Source of the DNA: JAEUPI01 sp044222685
GTDB lineage: Bacteria > Pseudomonadota > Gammaproteobacteria > Burkholderiales > Burkholderiaceae_C
DNA length: 64,000 bases
Assembly (NCBI GenBank): GCA_044222685.1
Contig: JBGAMU010000008.1
Span: 1-64,000 of the forward strand
Direction: 5' to 3'
The position numbers were made by a program, and so were the translations under genes. Shown piece after piece: positions 49,070 to 59,378 of the stretch. How positions within the stretch are numbered: the first letter of the stretch is position 1; each line of letters starts with the position of its first letter. The notes beneath the pieces were generated by a model. That model made no database searches. It saw only the letters and a program-made list of their open reading frames with translations, and was not told the origin of the DNA.

Positions 49070-50041
49070 ATGATCCGTCGGCGCAGTATGGTCAGCGCGT
49101 TGATCGCGCTGCCGCTCGGGCTGCGTGCCCAGCCGTCGGGTCGCGTCGTGCGACTGGGGTTGGTCATCCGGAACACGGCGGCGCAGACCCGGCCGGTGGT
49201 GGAGGCGTTCCGTCAAGGTTTGGCCGAGCTGGGCTGGGTCGAAGGCGCAAACGCGGTGTTCGACGTGCGCTATGCCGATGGCAGGGACGATCAGATCGCC
49301 CCATTGGTGGCCGAGCTGGTCGGCGCGAAGGTGGATGTGCTCGTCACCACCTCGTCCGCGTCCACCTGGGCTGCCAAGACCGCGACGCGCTCGATCCCGA
49401 TCGTGATGACGGCCAGTGCCGATGCGGTGGGAGAAGGGCTCGTCACCAGCCTGGCTCGACCCGGTGGCAACGTGACCGGCATGACGTTTCTGGTGGGCCC
49501 CGAGATCGCCAGCAAACAACTGCAGCTGCTGAAGGAGTTGCTTCCGTCCGCGGCGCGCGTGGCGGTGCTGGCGAACCCCTCCAATCGTTCGCACACGGCG
49601 TACGTCAGCGACCTGAAGGCGCGCGCGTTTGGCGTGGCATTGCATGTCAGCGAGGCATCACGTGGCGACCAGCTGGAAGGAGTTTTCGCGTCGATGACGA
49701 GTGCGGGGGCCGACTCGCTCCTCGTGCTGACCGACTCGCTGTTCCTTGGCCAGCGACAGCGCATCGTGCAACTCGCCTCGCAGCGGCGACTGCCGGCGCT
49801 CTACAGCCAGCGTGAGTACGTGGACTCCGGCGGGCTGGCGTCCTACGGACCGAGCCTCATCGACATGTCGCGCCGTGCCGCCGCGCACGTCGACAAGATT
49901 CTGCGCGGTCATCGCCCCGGCGATATTCCAGTGGAGCAACCAACCAAGTTCGAGCTGGTGGTCAGCCTCAGGACGGCACGCTTGCTGGGATTGTCGCTGC
50001 CGCCATCACTTCGGCTCCGAGCGGACGAGGTGATTGAGTAG
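49070..50041 (+). CDS. Orphan ABC-type substrate-binding protein (DUF534/TrpX-like family)
   Basis: Exported protein of 323 aa, in the same family as the gene at 25676. Its N-terminus RRRSMVSALIALPLGLRAQ suggests a Tat or Sec signal. Shared segments are TSLARPGGNVTGMT, SQREYVDSGGLASYGP, GDIPVEQPTKFELVV and the tail SLRLRADEVIE. ATG at 49070 with AGGAG four bases upstream is preferred to 49046. No permease or ATPase genes are adjacent. Confidence 0.86.
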   Translation: MIRRRSMVSALIALPLGLRAQPSGRVVRLGLVIRNTAAQTRPVVEAFRQGLAELGWVEGANAVFDVRYADGRDDQIAPLVAELVGAKVDVLVTTSSASTWAAKTATRSIPIVMTASADAVGEGLVTSLARPGGNVTGMTFLVGPEIASKQLQLLKELLPSAARVAVLANPSNRSHTAYVSDLKARAFGVALHVSEASRGDQLEGVFASMTSAGADSLLVLTDSLFLGQRQRIVQLASQRRLPALYSQREYVDSGGLASYGPSLIDMSRRAAAHVDKILRGHRPGDIPVEQPTKFELVVSLRTARLLGLSLPPSLRLRADEVIE

Positions 50042-50156
50042 CTCGCGCGGTGTCGGCGCCACGTCGCCGCGTCGCTGCTCGGCGCGATGGTGCGCCGGAT
50101 CTTGTTGACGCTGCGCTCTGCGACGTCGCTCGCACTGGGCGCGAAGCCGCGAACGG

Positions 50157-50786
50157 TCAGCGCGGCTCGATCAAGGTCTCGCGCAGGCTGCCCACGATGC
50201 GCGCCACCGCGGCCTGCGGCTTCCAGCCGCTTTCGACCACCAGGTGCTGCCAGACGTCCACATGGGTGAGGGCAAAGATCCAGTCGGCCGCCGCCTCGGG
50301 CGTCCAGCCGCTGCGCAGCAGGCCGGCTGACTTGAGCCCCTTGGCCAGCTGCAGGTAGCCGCCGCGCAGCTTCTGCATGCGGCTGTCCCACGCGCGGTGC
50401 GCGTCGGCGTCGCCGGTGGCCGCGGCGGCGAGCAGCGCGCGCGCCACCGGCAGCACCACCGGGATGTACTCGAACCAGGTGCGCAGGTAGGGCTCGAACG
50501 AGTCCCCCGCGGGCAGGCCCTGGCGCAGTGCAGCCAGCCGGCTGGGCACCGCCGAGGTGTCGTCGAGCTGGTCCACCACGGCGAGCAGCAGGCCCGATCG
50601 GCTGCCGAACAGCAGGTACAGCGCCTGCCGCGACAGGCCGGCCTCGGCCGCCACGTCGACCAGCGAGATGGCGGCGTTGCCGCGGCTGGCGATCATCGCG
50701 CGCGCCACCTGCAGCACGCGCTCGCGCGTGCCGGGCTCGGGCGCGGCGGCAACGGCGGCGGTCTTGCGGCGGGCGGCGGGGCTCAC
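50157..50786 (-). CDS. TetR-family transcriptional regulator
   Basis: TetR regulator of 209 aa. The N-terminal DNA-binding domain (about 22-70) contains MIASRGNAAISLVDVAAEAGLSRQALYLLFGSR; the helical ligand domain follows. The start is GTG at 50786 because the upstream ATG at 50800 is out of frame. It is divergent from the membrane-protein gene at 50907, with tandem repeats between them that are its likely operator, so it probably represses that gene. Ligand unknown. Confidence 0.87.
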   Translation of the reverse strand: MSPAARRKTAAVAAAPEPGTRERVLQVARAMIASRGNAAISLVDVAAEAGLSRQALYLLFGSRSGLLLAVVDQLDDTSAVPSRLAALRQGLPAGDSFEPYLRTWFEYIPVVLPVARALLAAAATGDADAHRAWDSRMQKLRGGYLQLAKGLKSAGLLRSGWTPEAAADWIFALTHVDVWQHLVVESGWKPQAAVARIVGSLRETLIEPR

Positions 50787-50795
50787 GGGTCGTGA

Positions 50796-50852
50796 CTTTA
50801 CATGCGTCAACCGACGTGCTACTTTACGCGTGTCAAGTTTACGCGTGTCAAG
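50796..50852. promoter_or_regulatory. Tandem 15-bp repeats, probable TetR operator
   Basis: TTTACGCGTGTCAAG occurs twice back to back (50823-50837 and 50838-50852), and a degenerate third copy (TTTACATGCGTCAAC) is at 50796-50810. All lie in the gap between the divergent TetR and membrane-protein genes. Each unit contains the ACGCGT palindrome core. Confidence 0.6.
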
Positions 50853-50906
50853 TCGACGCGCCGGATGGGCCGGCTCGCGCGGCGACGCGCCAAGGAGAGA
50901 GCGATC

Positions 50907-51629
50907 ATGGATCTGTTCGAATCGGCGCGCGCCGCGCACATCGGCATCGGTGTGGTGGTGCTCGGTTCCTTCTGGACGGCAGCGCTGGCGCCCAAGGGCG
51001 GCACGTGGCACCGCCGCGGCGGCCGCGTCTACGTGGCGGCCATGGCCGCGCTGCTGGCGGCCACCGGCGTGATGTCGGTGGGCATGGTGCAGGCCGGCAC
51101 GCCGCTGCGCGCGGTGTTCGACGTGTACGTGTCGCTGATCTCGGTGGCGTCGGTGTGGATGGCCTGGACCTCGGTGCGCCAGCGGCAGCACGTCGGGCGC
51201 TATCTCGGCTGGCCCTACCGCGCGATCTGCCTGCTGCTCGGCGGCTACGCGCTGTTCCTGCTCGCGCTGGTGCCGCGCATGGGGGCGCCCGCGCGCATGG
51301 CGATGGTGAGCGCGTTCGCGGTGCTGGGCCTGGTGGTGGCGGGCGCGATGGCCTGGCGCTGGATGCGCCGCGACGACCACCCGCAGTGGTGGTTGTCGGA
51401 GCACCTGACGGCGATGGCGCTCAACTTCGCGGCGACGCACGCGTCGTTCTCCATCCTCGCCGGCGGCGCCGTGTTTCCCGCGCTCAAGGAGCCGTGGACG
51501 CGCACGGCGATCCTGGTGGCGTGGATGCTGTCGGCGCTGGTGGTGCGGGTGTGGGCGGGCCGGCGCTTTCTCGGCCGGCCGCGGCCAGCCGAGGCGACGC
51601 TCGCGTCGCGCTGGGCGAGCAACGGATGA
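50907..51629 (+). CDS. Multi-pass membrane protein (DUF2306-like)
   Basis: Inner-membrane protein of 240 aa with seven or so hydrophobic segments. The N-terminal part (AAHIGIGVVVLGSFWTAALAPKGGTWHRRGGRVYV) fits the DUF2306 pattern of a membrane histidine followed by a Lys-Gly/His-Arg loop. Function unknown. AGGAG lies 9 bases before the ATG. It is divergent from a TetR gene through repeated operator-like sites and so is probably induced by the regulator's ligand. Confidence 0.75.
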   Translation: MDLFESARAAHIGIGVVVLGSFWTAALAPKGGTWHRRGGRVYVAAMAALLAATGVMSVGMVQAGTPLRAVFDVYVSLISVASVWMAWTSVRQRQHVGRYLGWPYRAICLLLGGYALFLLALVPRMGAPARMAMVSAFAVLGLVVAGAMAWRWMRRDDHPQWWLSEHLTAMALNFAATHASFSILAGGAVFPALKEPWTRTAILVAWMLSALVVRVWAGRRFLGRPRPAEATLASRWASNG

Positions 51630-51666
51630 GGCGCCGTGCGCGCGAGCGCCACGCCGCCTCGCGGGC

Positions 51667-52377
51667 TCATGGCCCTTCGACCCGCCGGCCGGCGGTGGCC
51701 GCCATCAGCCAGTCGACCGCCGCCACGGCCTGCCCCTGCATCTGCGCCGGCGGCATCGGTTGCCCCAGCATCGCGCGCAGCCGCGGCACCGAGGCGCTCA
51801 TCTCGATGAACAGCGTGGCGGCCAGGCGCACGTCGCCCAGGCGCGGCAGGTGGCCGTCGGCGTGCAGCCGGTTCAGCACGGCGGCCACGTGGTCGATGGC
51901 GCGTTCGTACAGGCCGGCGAACAGCTGCGCCAGCTCGGGCACCTGCACGGCCTCGGCCAGGGCCAGGCGGTTGAGCCCCGCCACCTGCGGGGCCGACGAC
52001 AGGCGGGCCAGCTCGAGCGCCAGCGCGAGCAGCGTGGCGCGCGGTGCGCGGGTCGGAGGCGGCGTCGCGGGCGCGGCACTGGCTGCCGTGGCTGGCGCCA
52101 GGCTCGCGTCGAGCAGCCGGTTGACCACCGCGGTCAGCACCTCGGCCTTGTTGGCGTAGCGCGCGTACAGCGTCTTGCGCGACACGCCGGCGGCGCGCGC
52201 GATCGCGTCCATGGTGGTGCGGGCATAACCCTGCGCGACGAACAGCGCCTGTGCGTCGTCGAGCAGGTGGGCGTCCAGGCGCGCGGTGTCGGCCGCCGAC
52301 AGCCGGCCCGGGCCGCGGGCGGGCGTGCGGGTGCGGGTGCGGGTGCGGCGGAGGACCTGCGTGCCGGCGGTCTGCAT
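51667..52377 (-). CDS. TetR-family transcriptional regulator with Arg-Thr repeat N-terminus
   Basis: TetR regulator of 236 aa. The DNA-binding helix-turn-helix is at about 38-82 (YARTTMDAIARAAGVSRKTLYARYANKAEV), followed by a variable ligand domain. The N-terminus carries four Arg-Thr repeats encoded by four perfect tandem copies of the hexamer GTGCGG (52325-52348). It is divergent from the membrane-protein gene at 52484, its probable target. Confidence 0.87.
   Translation of the reverse strand: MQTAGTQVLRRTRTRTRTPARGPGRLSAADTARLDAHLLDDAQALFVAQGYARTTMDAIARAAGVSRKTLYARYANKAEVLTAVVNRLLDASLAPATAASAAPATPPPTRAPRATLLALALELARLSSAPQVAGLNRLALAEAVQVPELAQLFAGLYERAIDHVAAVLNRLHADGHLPRLGDVRLAATLFIEMSASVPRLRAMLGQPMPPAQMQGQAVAAVDWLMAATAGRRVEGP
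52325..52348. repeat. Tandem hexamer repeat inside a TetR gene
   Basis: Four exact copies of GTGCGG, in frame, encode the Arg-Thr run near the start of the regulator at 51667-52377. Gain or loss of units would keep the frame. Confidence 0.8.
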
Positions 52378-52483
52378 GTCAGCTGAAATATACAGCGTGT
52401 TGCTTTGTCACCGTTCAAAAGAAACAGTATTGGATATTTGAGGCCAACCCGGCCGATGGCGGTCGGCGCACAAGGAGATGCCC

Positions 52484-52963
52484 ATGCAAGCCACGACACC
52501 GACCCTCTTCGAGAAGGCGCCTACGCGCGAGGCGGCGACCACTGCCGCCAGCGCGCCATCGCCACTGGCCCCGCTGATGCTCGCGATCATCGGCGTCGGC
52601 GTGCTCCACATGGGCGAGCAGATCCTGTTCGGCATCGAGGAGTTCTACATGCTGCGCGATGGGGTCGCGCGCTGGTACGGGTTGTTCCCGGCTGACTGGG
52701 CCGACCATGCCAGCGTGCTGCTGATCACGATCGTCGTCACCGCGTTGTCGCTGGCCTTCTACGCGCTGGTGCGCAGCCCGGGCGCGGCGCGCTGGGTGGT
52801 CGGCGTATTCGGCGTGCTCGGCGTGACCGAGGCGCACCACTGGTTCGATGCCATGGCCAAGGGCGCATACGACCCCGGCCTGGTCACCAGCGTGGCCTAC
52901 GTGGGCGTCGGCGCGTGGATGCTGCGCCGCCTGTGGCGGGAGCGCGGCGTGTCGGGTCGGTGA
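52484..52963 (+). CDS. Small membrane protein of unknown function
   Basis: Membrane protein of 159 aa with four hydrophobic segments. Conserved-looking polar residues lie at the membrane edges: VLHMGEQ, GIEEFYML and TEAHHWFDAM, somewhat like HXXEE-domain proteins, which I cannot confirm. The second ATG (52484) is chosen because AGGAG lies six bases upstream, whereas it abuts the first ATG at 52478. The gene is divergent from a TetR regulator gene and its expression is probably under that control. Confidence 0.7.
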   Translation: MQATTPTLFEKAPTREAATTAASAPSPLAPLMLAIIGVGVLHMGEQILFGIEEFYMLRDGVARWYGLFPADWADHASVLLITIVVTALSLAFYALVRSPGAARWVVGVFGVLGVTEAHHWFDAMAKGAYDPGLVTSVAYVGVGAWMLRRLWRERGVSGR

Positions 52964-52975
52964 CGACAGCCCCGC

Positions 52976-53752
52976 TCAGGCGCTGCGCTGCGGGTCGGGA
53001 TACAGCAGGCGGCGAGCGCCGCTGCGTTCGAAGGGGCGCCATGCGCCTTCGAGTTGGGCCAGGCGGTCGGCCAGCGCGTACAAGGCCAGCGGGTTCACGC
53101 CCAGCCCCACGTGGCTGGCCTGCACCTCGATGTTCTCGGCCATCGGACCTGGCGTTTCCACGCTGCATTGCCACGCCACGATGCCGTCGGTGCGGGTGTA
53201 GATCGACGTGGTCGGCACCGGCGGCGGCGTGCGCAGGTCTTCGTGGCGGTGTGCCGACTGCGGGCGGCCGCGCTGCAGCCACTGGTAGGTGCGCCGCGCG
53301 TGGCTGGCCTCGCGCGGGCCGGTGAAGGGGCTGCCGAGCGTGACCACCGCGCGCACCGTCTCGGGTGCCATCTTGGCGAGCTCGCGCGCGTACAGGCCGC
53401 CGAGGCTCCAACCCACCAGGCTCACGCCGCGTCCGCTGGCCGCGCGCACGTTGCGCAGGTTCTGCAGCGCCTCGTCGAGGACGCCGCTGCGCGCGCCGGT
53501 GTTGCGCCCCTGACCCCAGCCGCGCGCATCGTGGCCCAGCGTGCGCAGCAGGCGCCGCAGCGGCCGCGTGCTGAAGTCCGACGCCAGCAGGCCCGGGTAC
53601 ACGATCACCGCGTGCCCGTCGCCTCGCGGTGCACTCAACAGCCATGGCGCGGCCATCAGGCTGGCGGCGTACTCGAAAGGCGCGCGCGCCTCGAGCAGCA
53701 GCTTGGCCAGGCCCGGAGGCCCGACCGATTCGCCGGCGACGGTGTCGCTCAT
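52976..53752 (-). CDS. Alpha/beta hydrolase, triacylglycerol lipase-like
   Basis: Hydrolase of 258 aa with nucleophile motif GWSLGG (about residues 115-120) following the strand SGRGVSLV, an upstream VIVYPGLLASDFST loop, and a downstream IYTRTDGIVAW with a likely acid residue and NIEVQASHVGLGVNP with the catalytic His. The motif places it with esterase/lipase-like proteins; no signal peptide is seen. It follows a small secreted coiled-coil gene by 14 bases on the same strand. Confidence 0.82.
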   Translation of the reverse strand: MSDTVAGESVGPPGLAKLLLEARAPFEYAASLMAAPWLLSAPRGDGHAVIVYPGLLASDFSTRPLRRLLRTLGHDARGWGQGRNTGARSGVLDEALQNLRNVRAASGRGVSLVGWSLGGLYARELAKMAPETVRAVVTLGSPFTGPREASHARRTYQWLQRGRPQSAHRHEDLRTPPPVPTTSIYTRTDGIVAWQCSVETPGPMAENIEVQASHVGLGVNPLALYALADRLAQLEGAWRPFERSGARRLLYPDPQRSA

Positions 53753-53766
53753 GGCGCGGCGCTCGG

Positions 53767-54165
53767 CTACTTGCCGCTGTCCACAGCCTTGTTGTAGGCC
53801 GCTTTCAGGTCCTGGTAGGCGTTGGAGAAGCCTTCCTTGGTGGCGTCCCAGGCGTTGCTGCTCGCCTTCTCGAGCTTGGCGAGCTCGGCGCCGGCGGCCT
53901 TCTTTTTCGCCTGCAGCTCCTGCATGTTCTGCTGATGCGCGGCCTTGGCGTCGGCGCCGCTCTTCTTGGCCTGGGCCGACAGCTCGGCGATCTGCTTGTC
54001 GGTGGCGGCGATCAGCTTCTTGGCCTCGGCGACGGCCTGCTCCTTCTGCTGGTGCGTGTAGCCCTTGGCCTTGTCCCATGCCGAGGGTTCGTCGGCGGCG
54101 GTGGCGGTGAGCGTCATGGCCGACAGGACGGCCGCGCTCAGCCAGGTGATCAGGCGAATTTTCAT
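53767..54165 (-). CDS. Secreted coiled-coil protein
   Basis: The 132-aa protein has a Sec signal peptide (1 to about 23, ending LTATA) followed by an almost continuous Ala/Lys/Glu/Gln-rich helix (EQAVAEAKKLIAATDKQIAE). This resembles apolipoprotein-like or periplasmic chaperone-like helices rather than a defined family. GAGAG lies upstream of the ATG. It is divergent from the HPF-like gene at 54261. Confidence 0.75.
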   Translation of the reverse strand: MKIRLITWLSAAVLSAMTLTATAADEPSAWDKAKGYTHQQKEQAVAEAKKLIAATDKQIAELSAQAKKSGADAKAAHQQNMQELQAKKKAAGAELAKLEKASSNAWDATKEGFSNAYQDLKAAYNKAVDSGK

Positions 54166-54260
54166 GAAGGTCTCTCTTTCCTCGTTGTGTGCGCAGGCGC
54201 ACCGACGCGCCTGCGGGCACAGCGCAGTCTGCCAGCCCCTGGTCCACGCGCAAGGCACCC

Positions 54261-54653
54261 ATGCAGATTCTGCTTCAGTCCGACCCCAAGACCGATGGTA
54301 GCCAGCTGATGGCCGAGCACGTGGCCACCGTCGTCAAAGCCGCGATGGGGCGCTTCGGTGAACGGGTGACGCGGGTCGAAGCCCATCTGTCCGACGCCAA
54401 CAGCAAGGCCAGCACGAGCGGCAGCGACATCCATTGCACGCTGCAGGCCACGCTGAAGGGGCTCGATGCCATCGTGGTGAAAGAGCAGTCCGGCAACGCC
54501 CACCAGGCCATCGAAGGCGCGCTGCGCAAGCTCAGGCGCGCGGTCGGCGCCGAGATCGCGAAGCACGACCCTCGCGGTCAGCGCTCGCGGGCGGCAGTGC
54601 CGGGAAGCGTTGACGCCGCCGCCGGGCCTGACGCGCTGACGCCTGGCGCGTAG
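54261..54653 (+). CDS. HPF/RaiA-family ribosome-associated protein
   Basis: The 130-aa protein matches short hibernation-promoting factors that dock on the 30S subunit in stress or stationary phase. The N-terminal core reads VTRVEAHLSDANSKA and CTLQATLKGLDAIVVKEQSGN, with the alternating strand-helix pattern of the family and a C-terminal basic tail. It is likely a paralogue of a housekeeping HPF elsewhere. The CheB-CheR hybrid gene starts nine bases after its stop. Confidence 0.8.
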   Translation: MQILLQSDPKTDGSQLMAEHVATVVKAAMGRFGERVTRVEAHLSDANSKASTSGSDIHCTLQATLKGLDAIVVKEQSGNAHQAIEGALRKLRRAVGAEIAKHDPRGQRSRAAVPGSVDAAAGPDALTPGA

Positions 54654-54662
54654 CCCTGTTTT

Positions 54663-57254
<2,592 letters not shown>

Positions 57255-57290
57255 AGTGGGCCCTTCGGCCAAGTGCCGCGGAGAGATGCC

Positions 57291-57905
57291 ATGTCCACCA
57301 GACCCATCGCACCCGAGCAACTGGCGAACCTGCGCCACCGCGCGACCTCGCGTTTGCGCAGCGGTGCCGGCACGGCAGGCGCGCCTTTCAGTGCCTCCGA
57401 TGCGCTGGCCGTGCTGCACGACCTGGCCGCGTCGCCCGGCACCGCCGCCGACGCGCTGGCGCTGCTGCACGAGCTGCAGGTGCATCAGGTCGAACTCGAA
57501 CTGCAGGCCGACGAGTTGCGCGAATCGCGCGCCGCGCTGGAGTCGGCGCTGCGCCGGCAGACCGAGCTCTACGACTGCCAGCCTGTGGCCTGCTTCACCC
57601 TCGATGGCAGCGCGATCGTGCACGAACTCAATCCGAGCGCTGCCCGCCTGCTCGGCGTGGCGCGCGACGAGGCGTACGGCCTGTCCCTGATCGGCTTTCT
57701 TGCGCCGGACAGCGGCCGCATGTTGCGTGAACTGATCGCCAGCATCGCGCAAGGCAGTGCCCATGAAGCATCGACACTGCAGCTGATGCCCAAGGACGGC
57801 AAGGGCCGCCGGGTTCGCGCCCACCTCGGTGCCGACCCGGCGGGTCCACGCTGCCTGCTGGTGCTGGCCCCGGCCGACGAGGGGCGTTCACAGGCGGTCG
57901 ACTGA
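57291..57905 (+). CDS. PAS-domain protein
   Basis: The 204-aa protein has a helical N-terminal part (about 30-95, LHELQVHQVELELQADEL), the kind of segment that often precedes PAS domains in hybrid kinases. One PAS domain (about 95-200) reads YDCQPVACFTLDGSAIVHELN. It has no output domain, so it may pair with the upstream CheB-CheR hybrid, with which it probably forms an operon. GGAGAG lies 6 bases before the ATG at 57291. Confidence 0.78.
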   Translation: MSTRPIAPEQLANLRHRATSRLRSGAGTAGAPFSASDALAVLHDLAASPGTAADALALLHELQVHQVELELQADELRESRAALESALRRQTELYDCQPVACFTLDGSAIVHELNPSAARLLGVARDEAYGLSLIGFLAPDSGRMLRELIASIAQGSAHEASTLQLMPKDGKGRRVRAHLGADPAGPRCLLVLAPADEGRSQAVD

Positions 57906-57915
57906 CGGCGGCCCC

Positions 57916-57932
57916 ACGCGCCCGCCGGGCGC
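57916..57932. terminator. Hairpin between convergent genes
   Basis: CGCGCCC (57916-57922) and GGGCGCG (57926-57932) form an exact 7-bp stem with a 3-base loop in the gap between the PAS gene and the Crp/Fnr gene. There is no T tract, but the position suits a bidirectional terminator. Confidence 0.5.
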
Positions 57933-57938
57933 GCCGTG

Positions 57939-58658
57939 TCAGGCGCCGCCGCCGCGGGGCATCAGGCGGTCGTACTCTGCGCTGACCACGGCGTAGCACT
58001 CGCAGGTGAGCCGTTCGATCGCCGCGCGATCGAGGACGCTGATGTGGCCTCGCGCATAACGGATCACGCCGTTCGTCTGCAGTCTGTGCGCGGCCTCGGT
58101 CACGCCTTCGCGCCGCACGCCGAGCATGTGGGCGATGGTCTCGTGGGTCACCATGATGTCGGCTCCGTCCAGCCGGTCGAGTTGCATCAGAAGCCACCGG
58201 CACAGTCGCTGATCGAGCGAGTGGTGGCGCACGCAGGCCGCCGTCTGGGCCATCTGCGTGATGAGGGCCTGCGTGTAGTGCAGCATCAGGTGCCTGAACG
58301 CCGCCGAGTGCTCGAACTCGTGCTGTATCACCTCGGCCTCGATGCAGAGCCCCTGGCCGGCACTCTGGACGACGGCCTGGTGCGGTGCGGTATCGCTGCC
58401 GAGGAAGACCCCGACGCCGACGACGCCTTCGCGTCCGATGACCGCCAGCTGGGTCGAATCGCCGCTTTCCGTCACGTACAGCAACGACACAATCGCGGTG
58501 GTCGGAAAGTACAAGCGGTGCCGGATGCCGCCGGGTTCGTACAGCGACTTGCCCAGCGGTAGATCGACAGCGCCCGCGTGGGGCATCAAACGTTCCCACT
58601 CGTCGCGTGGCAGCGCGGCGAGCAGGCGATTGGCGGGTAGGTCGGTCAGAAGGCGCAT
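57939..58658 (-). CDS. Crp/Fnr-family transcriptional regulator
   Basis: Regulator of 239 aa with a cyclic-nucleotide-binding-type beta barrel (about 20-135) and a C-terminal helix-turn-helix (HETIAHMLGVRREGVTEAAH, about 174-193). The Fe-S cluster cysteines of FNR are absent, and typical cAMP-contact residues of CRP are not obvious, so it is a diverged member, perhaps sensing redox or a metabolite. It is divergent from the response-regulator gene at 58861 and convergent with the PAS gene. Confidence 0.87.
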   Translation of the reverse strand: MRLLTDLPANRLLAALPRDEWERLMPHAGAVDLPLGKSLYEPGGIRHRLYFPTTAIVSLLYVTESGDSTQLAVIGREGVVGVGVFLGSDTAPHQAVVQSAGQGLCIEAEVIQHEFEHSAAFRHLMLHYTQALITQMAQTAACVRHHSLDQRLCRWLLMQLDRLDGADIMVTHETIAHMLGVRREGVTEAAHRLQTNGVIRYARGHISVLDRAAIERLTCECYAVVSAEYDRLMPRGGGA

Positions 58659-58724
58659 CGCGTTCCCGGACTGCCTGGCCCACGCCTCTGTGTGAGGCTT
58701 CTACAGCGGACGATCGTTGCCACC

Positions 58725-58740
58725 GTTGACCCTGGTTAAC
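58725..58740. promoter_or_regulatory. Imperfect palindrome upstream of Crp/Fnr gene
   Basis: GTTGACCCTGGTTAAC, with arms that pair except for one position each side, lies in the gap between the divergent Crp/Fnr and response-regulator genes. It could bind the Crp-like regulator. A run of eight C follows at 58741-58748. Confidence 0.3.
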
Positions 58741-58860
58741 CCCCCCCGCCGCCAGTGCGAATTCGCCACCGCCCCCTGCGCAATGTACGCGAGCGCACAG
58801 ATCGAATCGCCCTTCCGCGCCAGCATGAAGATCCGAACTTCGGTCTTGGGGGTAATCACC

Positions 58861-59352
58861 ATGGGAACTGCCGACGATCTCGCCCCGGCCCGCGGTCGGT
58901 CTGGCGCGACTCTTCAGCCCTGGCCGCAGCGCTCGAGCGGCGATCGTCCCTTGGTGCTGGTGGTCGACGACGAACCCATCAATCGGCTGGTGGCCTCCAA
59001 CATGCTCTCGTCCATCGGAGCCCAGCCGCTGCTGGGATGCGACGGAGCCGAGGCGGTCGCTCTGGCCCGTGACGTCGCCCTGGACCTCATCCTGATGGAT
59101 CTGCAGATGCCCGTGCTCGACGGGTTCCAAGCCACCGAGCAGATCAGGCGCTTCGAGCGCGAACACTCACGCGCACGGGTACCGGTCGTGGCGTACACGT
59201 CGACCTTCGTTCGTGGCGACCTCACGCTCCTGCGCGCCAGCGGCATCGATGCCCTTCTGGAGAAGCCCTGCGACGTGCAGGCGATTCGCGAGTGCGTGGG
59301 GCGCTGGTGCCGCCCGCGGGCAGCGCAGTTGCTGCCAGGTCACGATGGGTGA
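58861..59352 (+). CDS. Single-domain response regulator
   Basis: Receiver-domain protein of 163 aa. After an N-terminal extension of about 25 residues the CheY-like domain starts at VLVVDDEPINRLVASNML. The phospho-acceptor Asp is in LILMDLQMPVLDG, the switch Thr in VVAYTSTF and the conserved Lys in LLEKPCD. There is no output domain, so it acts by protein contact. The ATG at 58861 has GGGGGT upstream; longer starts are poor. No histidine kinase gene is adjacent. Confidence 0.85.
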   Translation: MGTADDLAPARGRSGATLQPWPQRSSGDRPLVLVVDDEPINRLVASNMLSSIGAQPLLGCDGAEAVALARDVALDLILMDLQMPVLDGFQATEQIRRFEREHSRARVPVVAYTSTFVRGDLTLLRASGIDALLEKPCDVQAIRECVGRWCRPRAAQLLPGHDG

Positions 59353-59374
59353 GCGCCGGGATCCACCGCGGCGC
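59353..59374. terminator. Hairpin between convergent genes
   Basis: GCGCCG (59353-59358) pairs with CGGCGC (59369-59374) across a ten-base loop, in the gap between the response-regulator and amidohydrolase genes, and is followed by ACTTTC. Only the 6-bp stem supports it. Confidence 0.35.
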
Positions 59375-59378
59375 ACTT

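Noticed and set aside
58741..58748. Run of eight C as a phase-variation tract
   Set aside because: It is upstream of the response-regulator start and outside any convincing reading frame or promoter spacer; base composition explains it.
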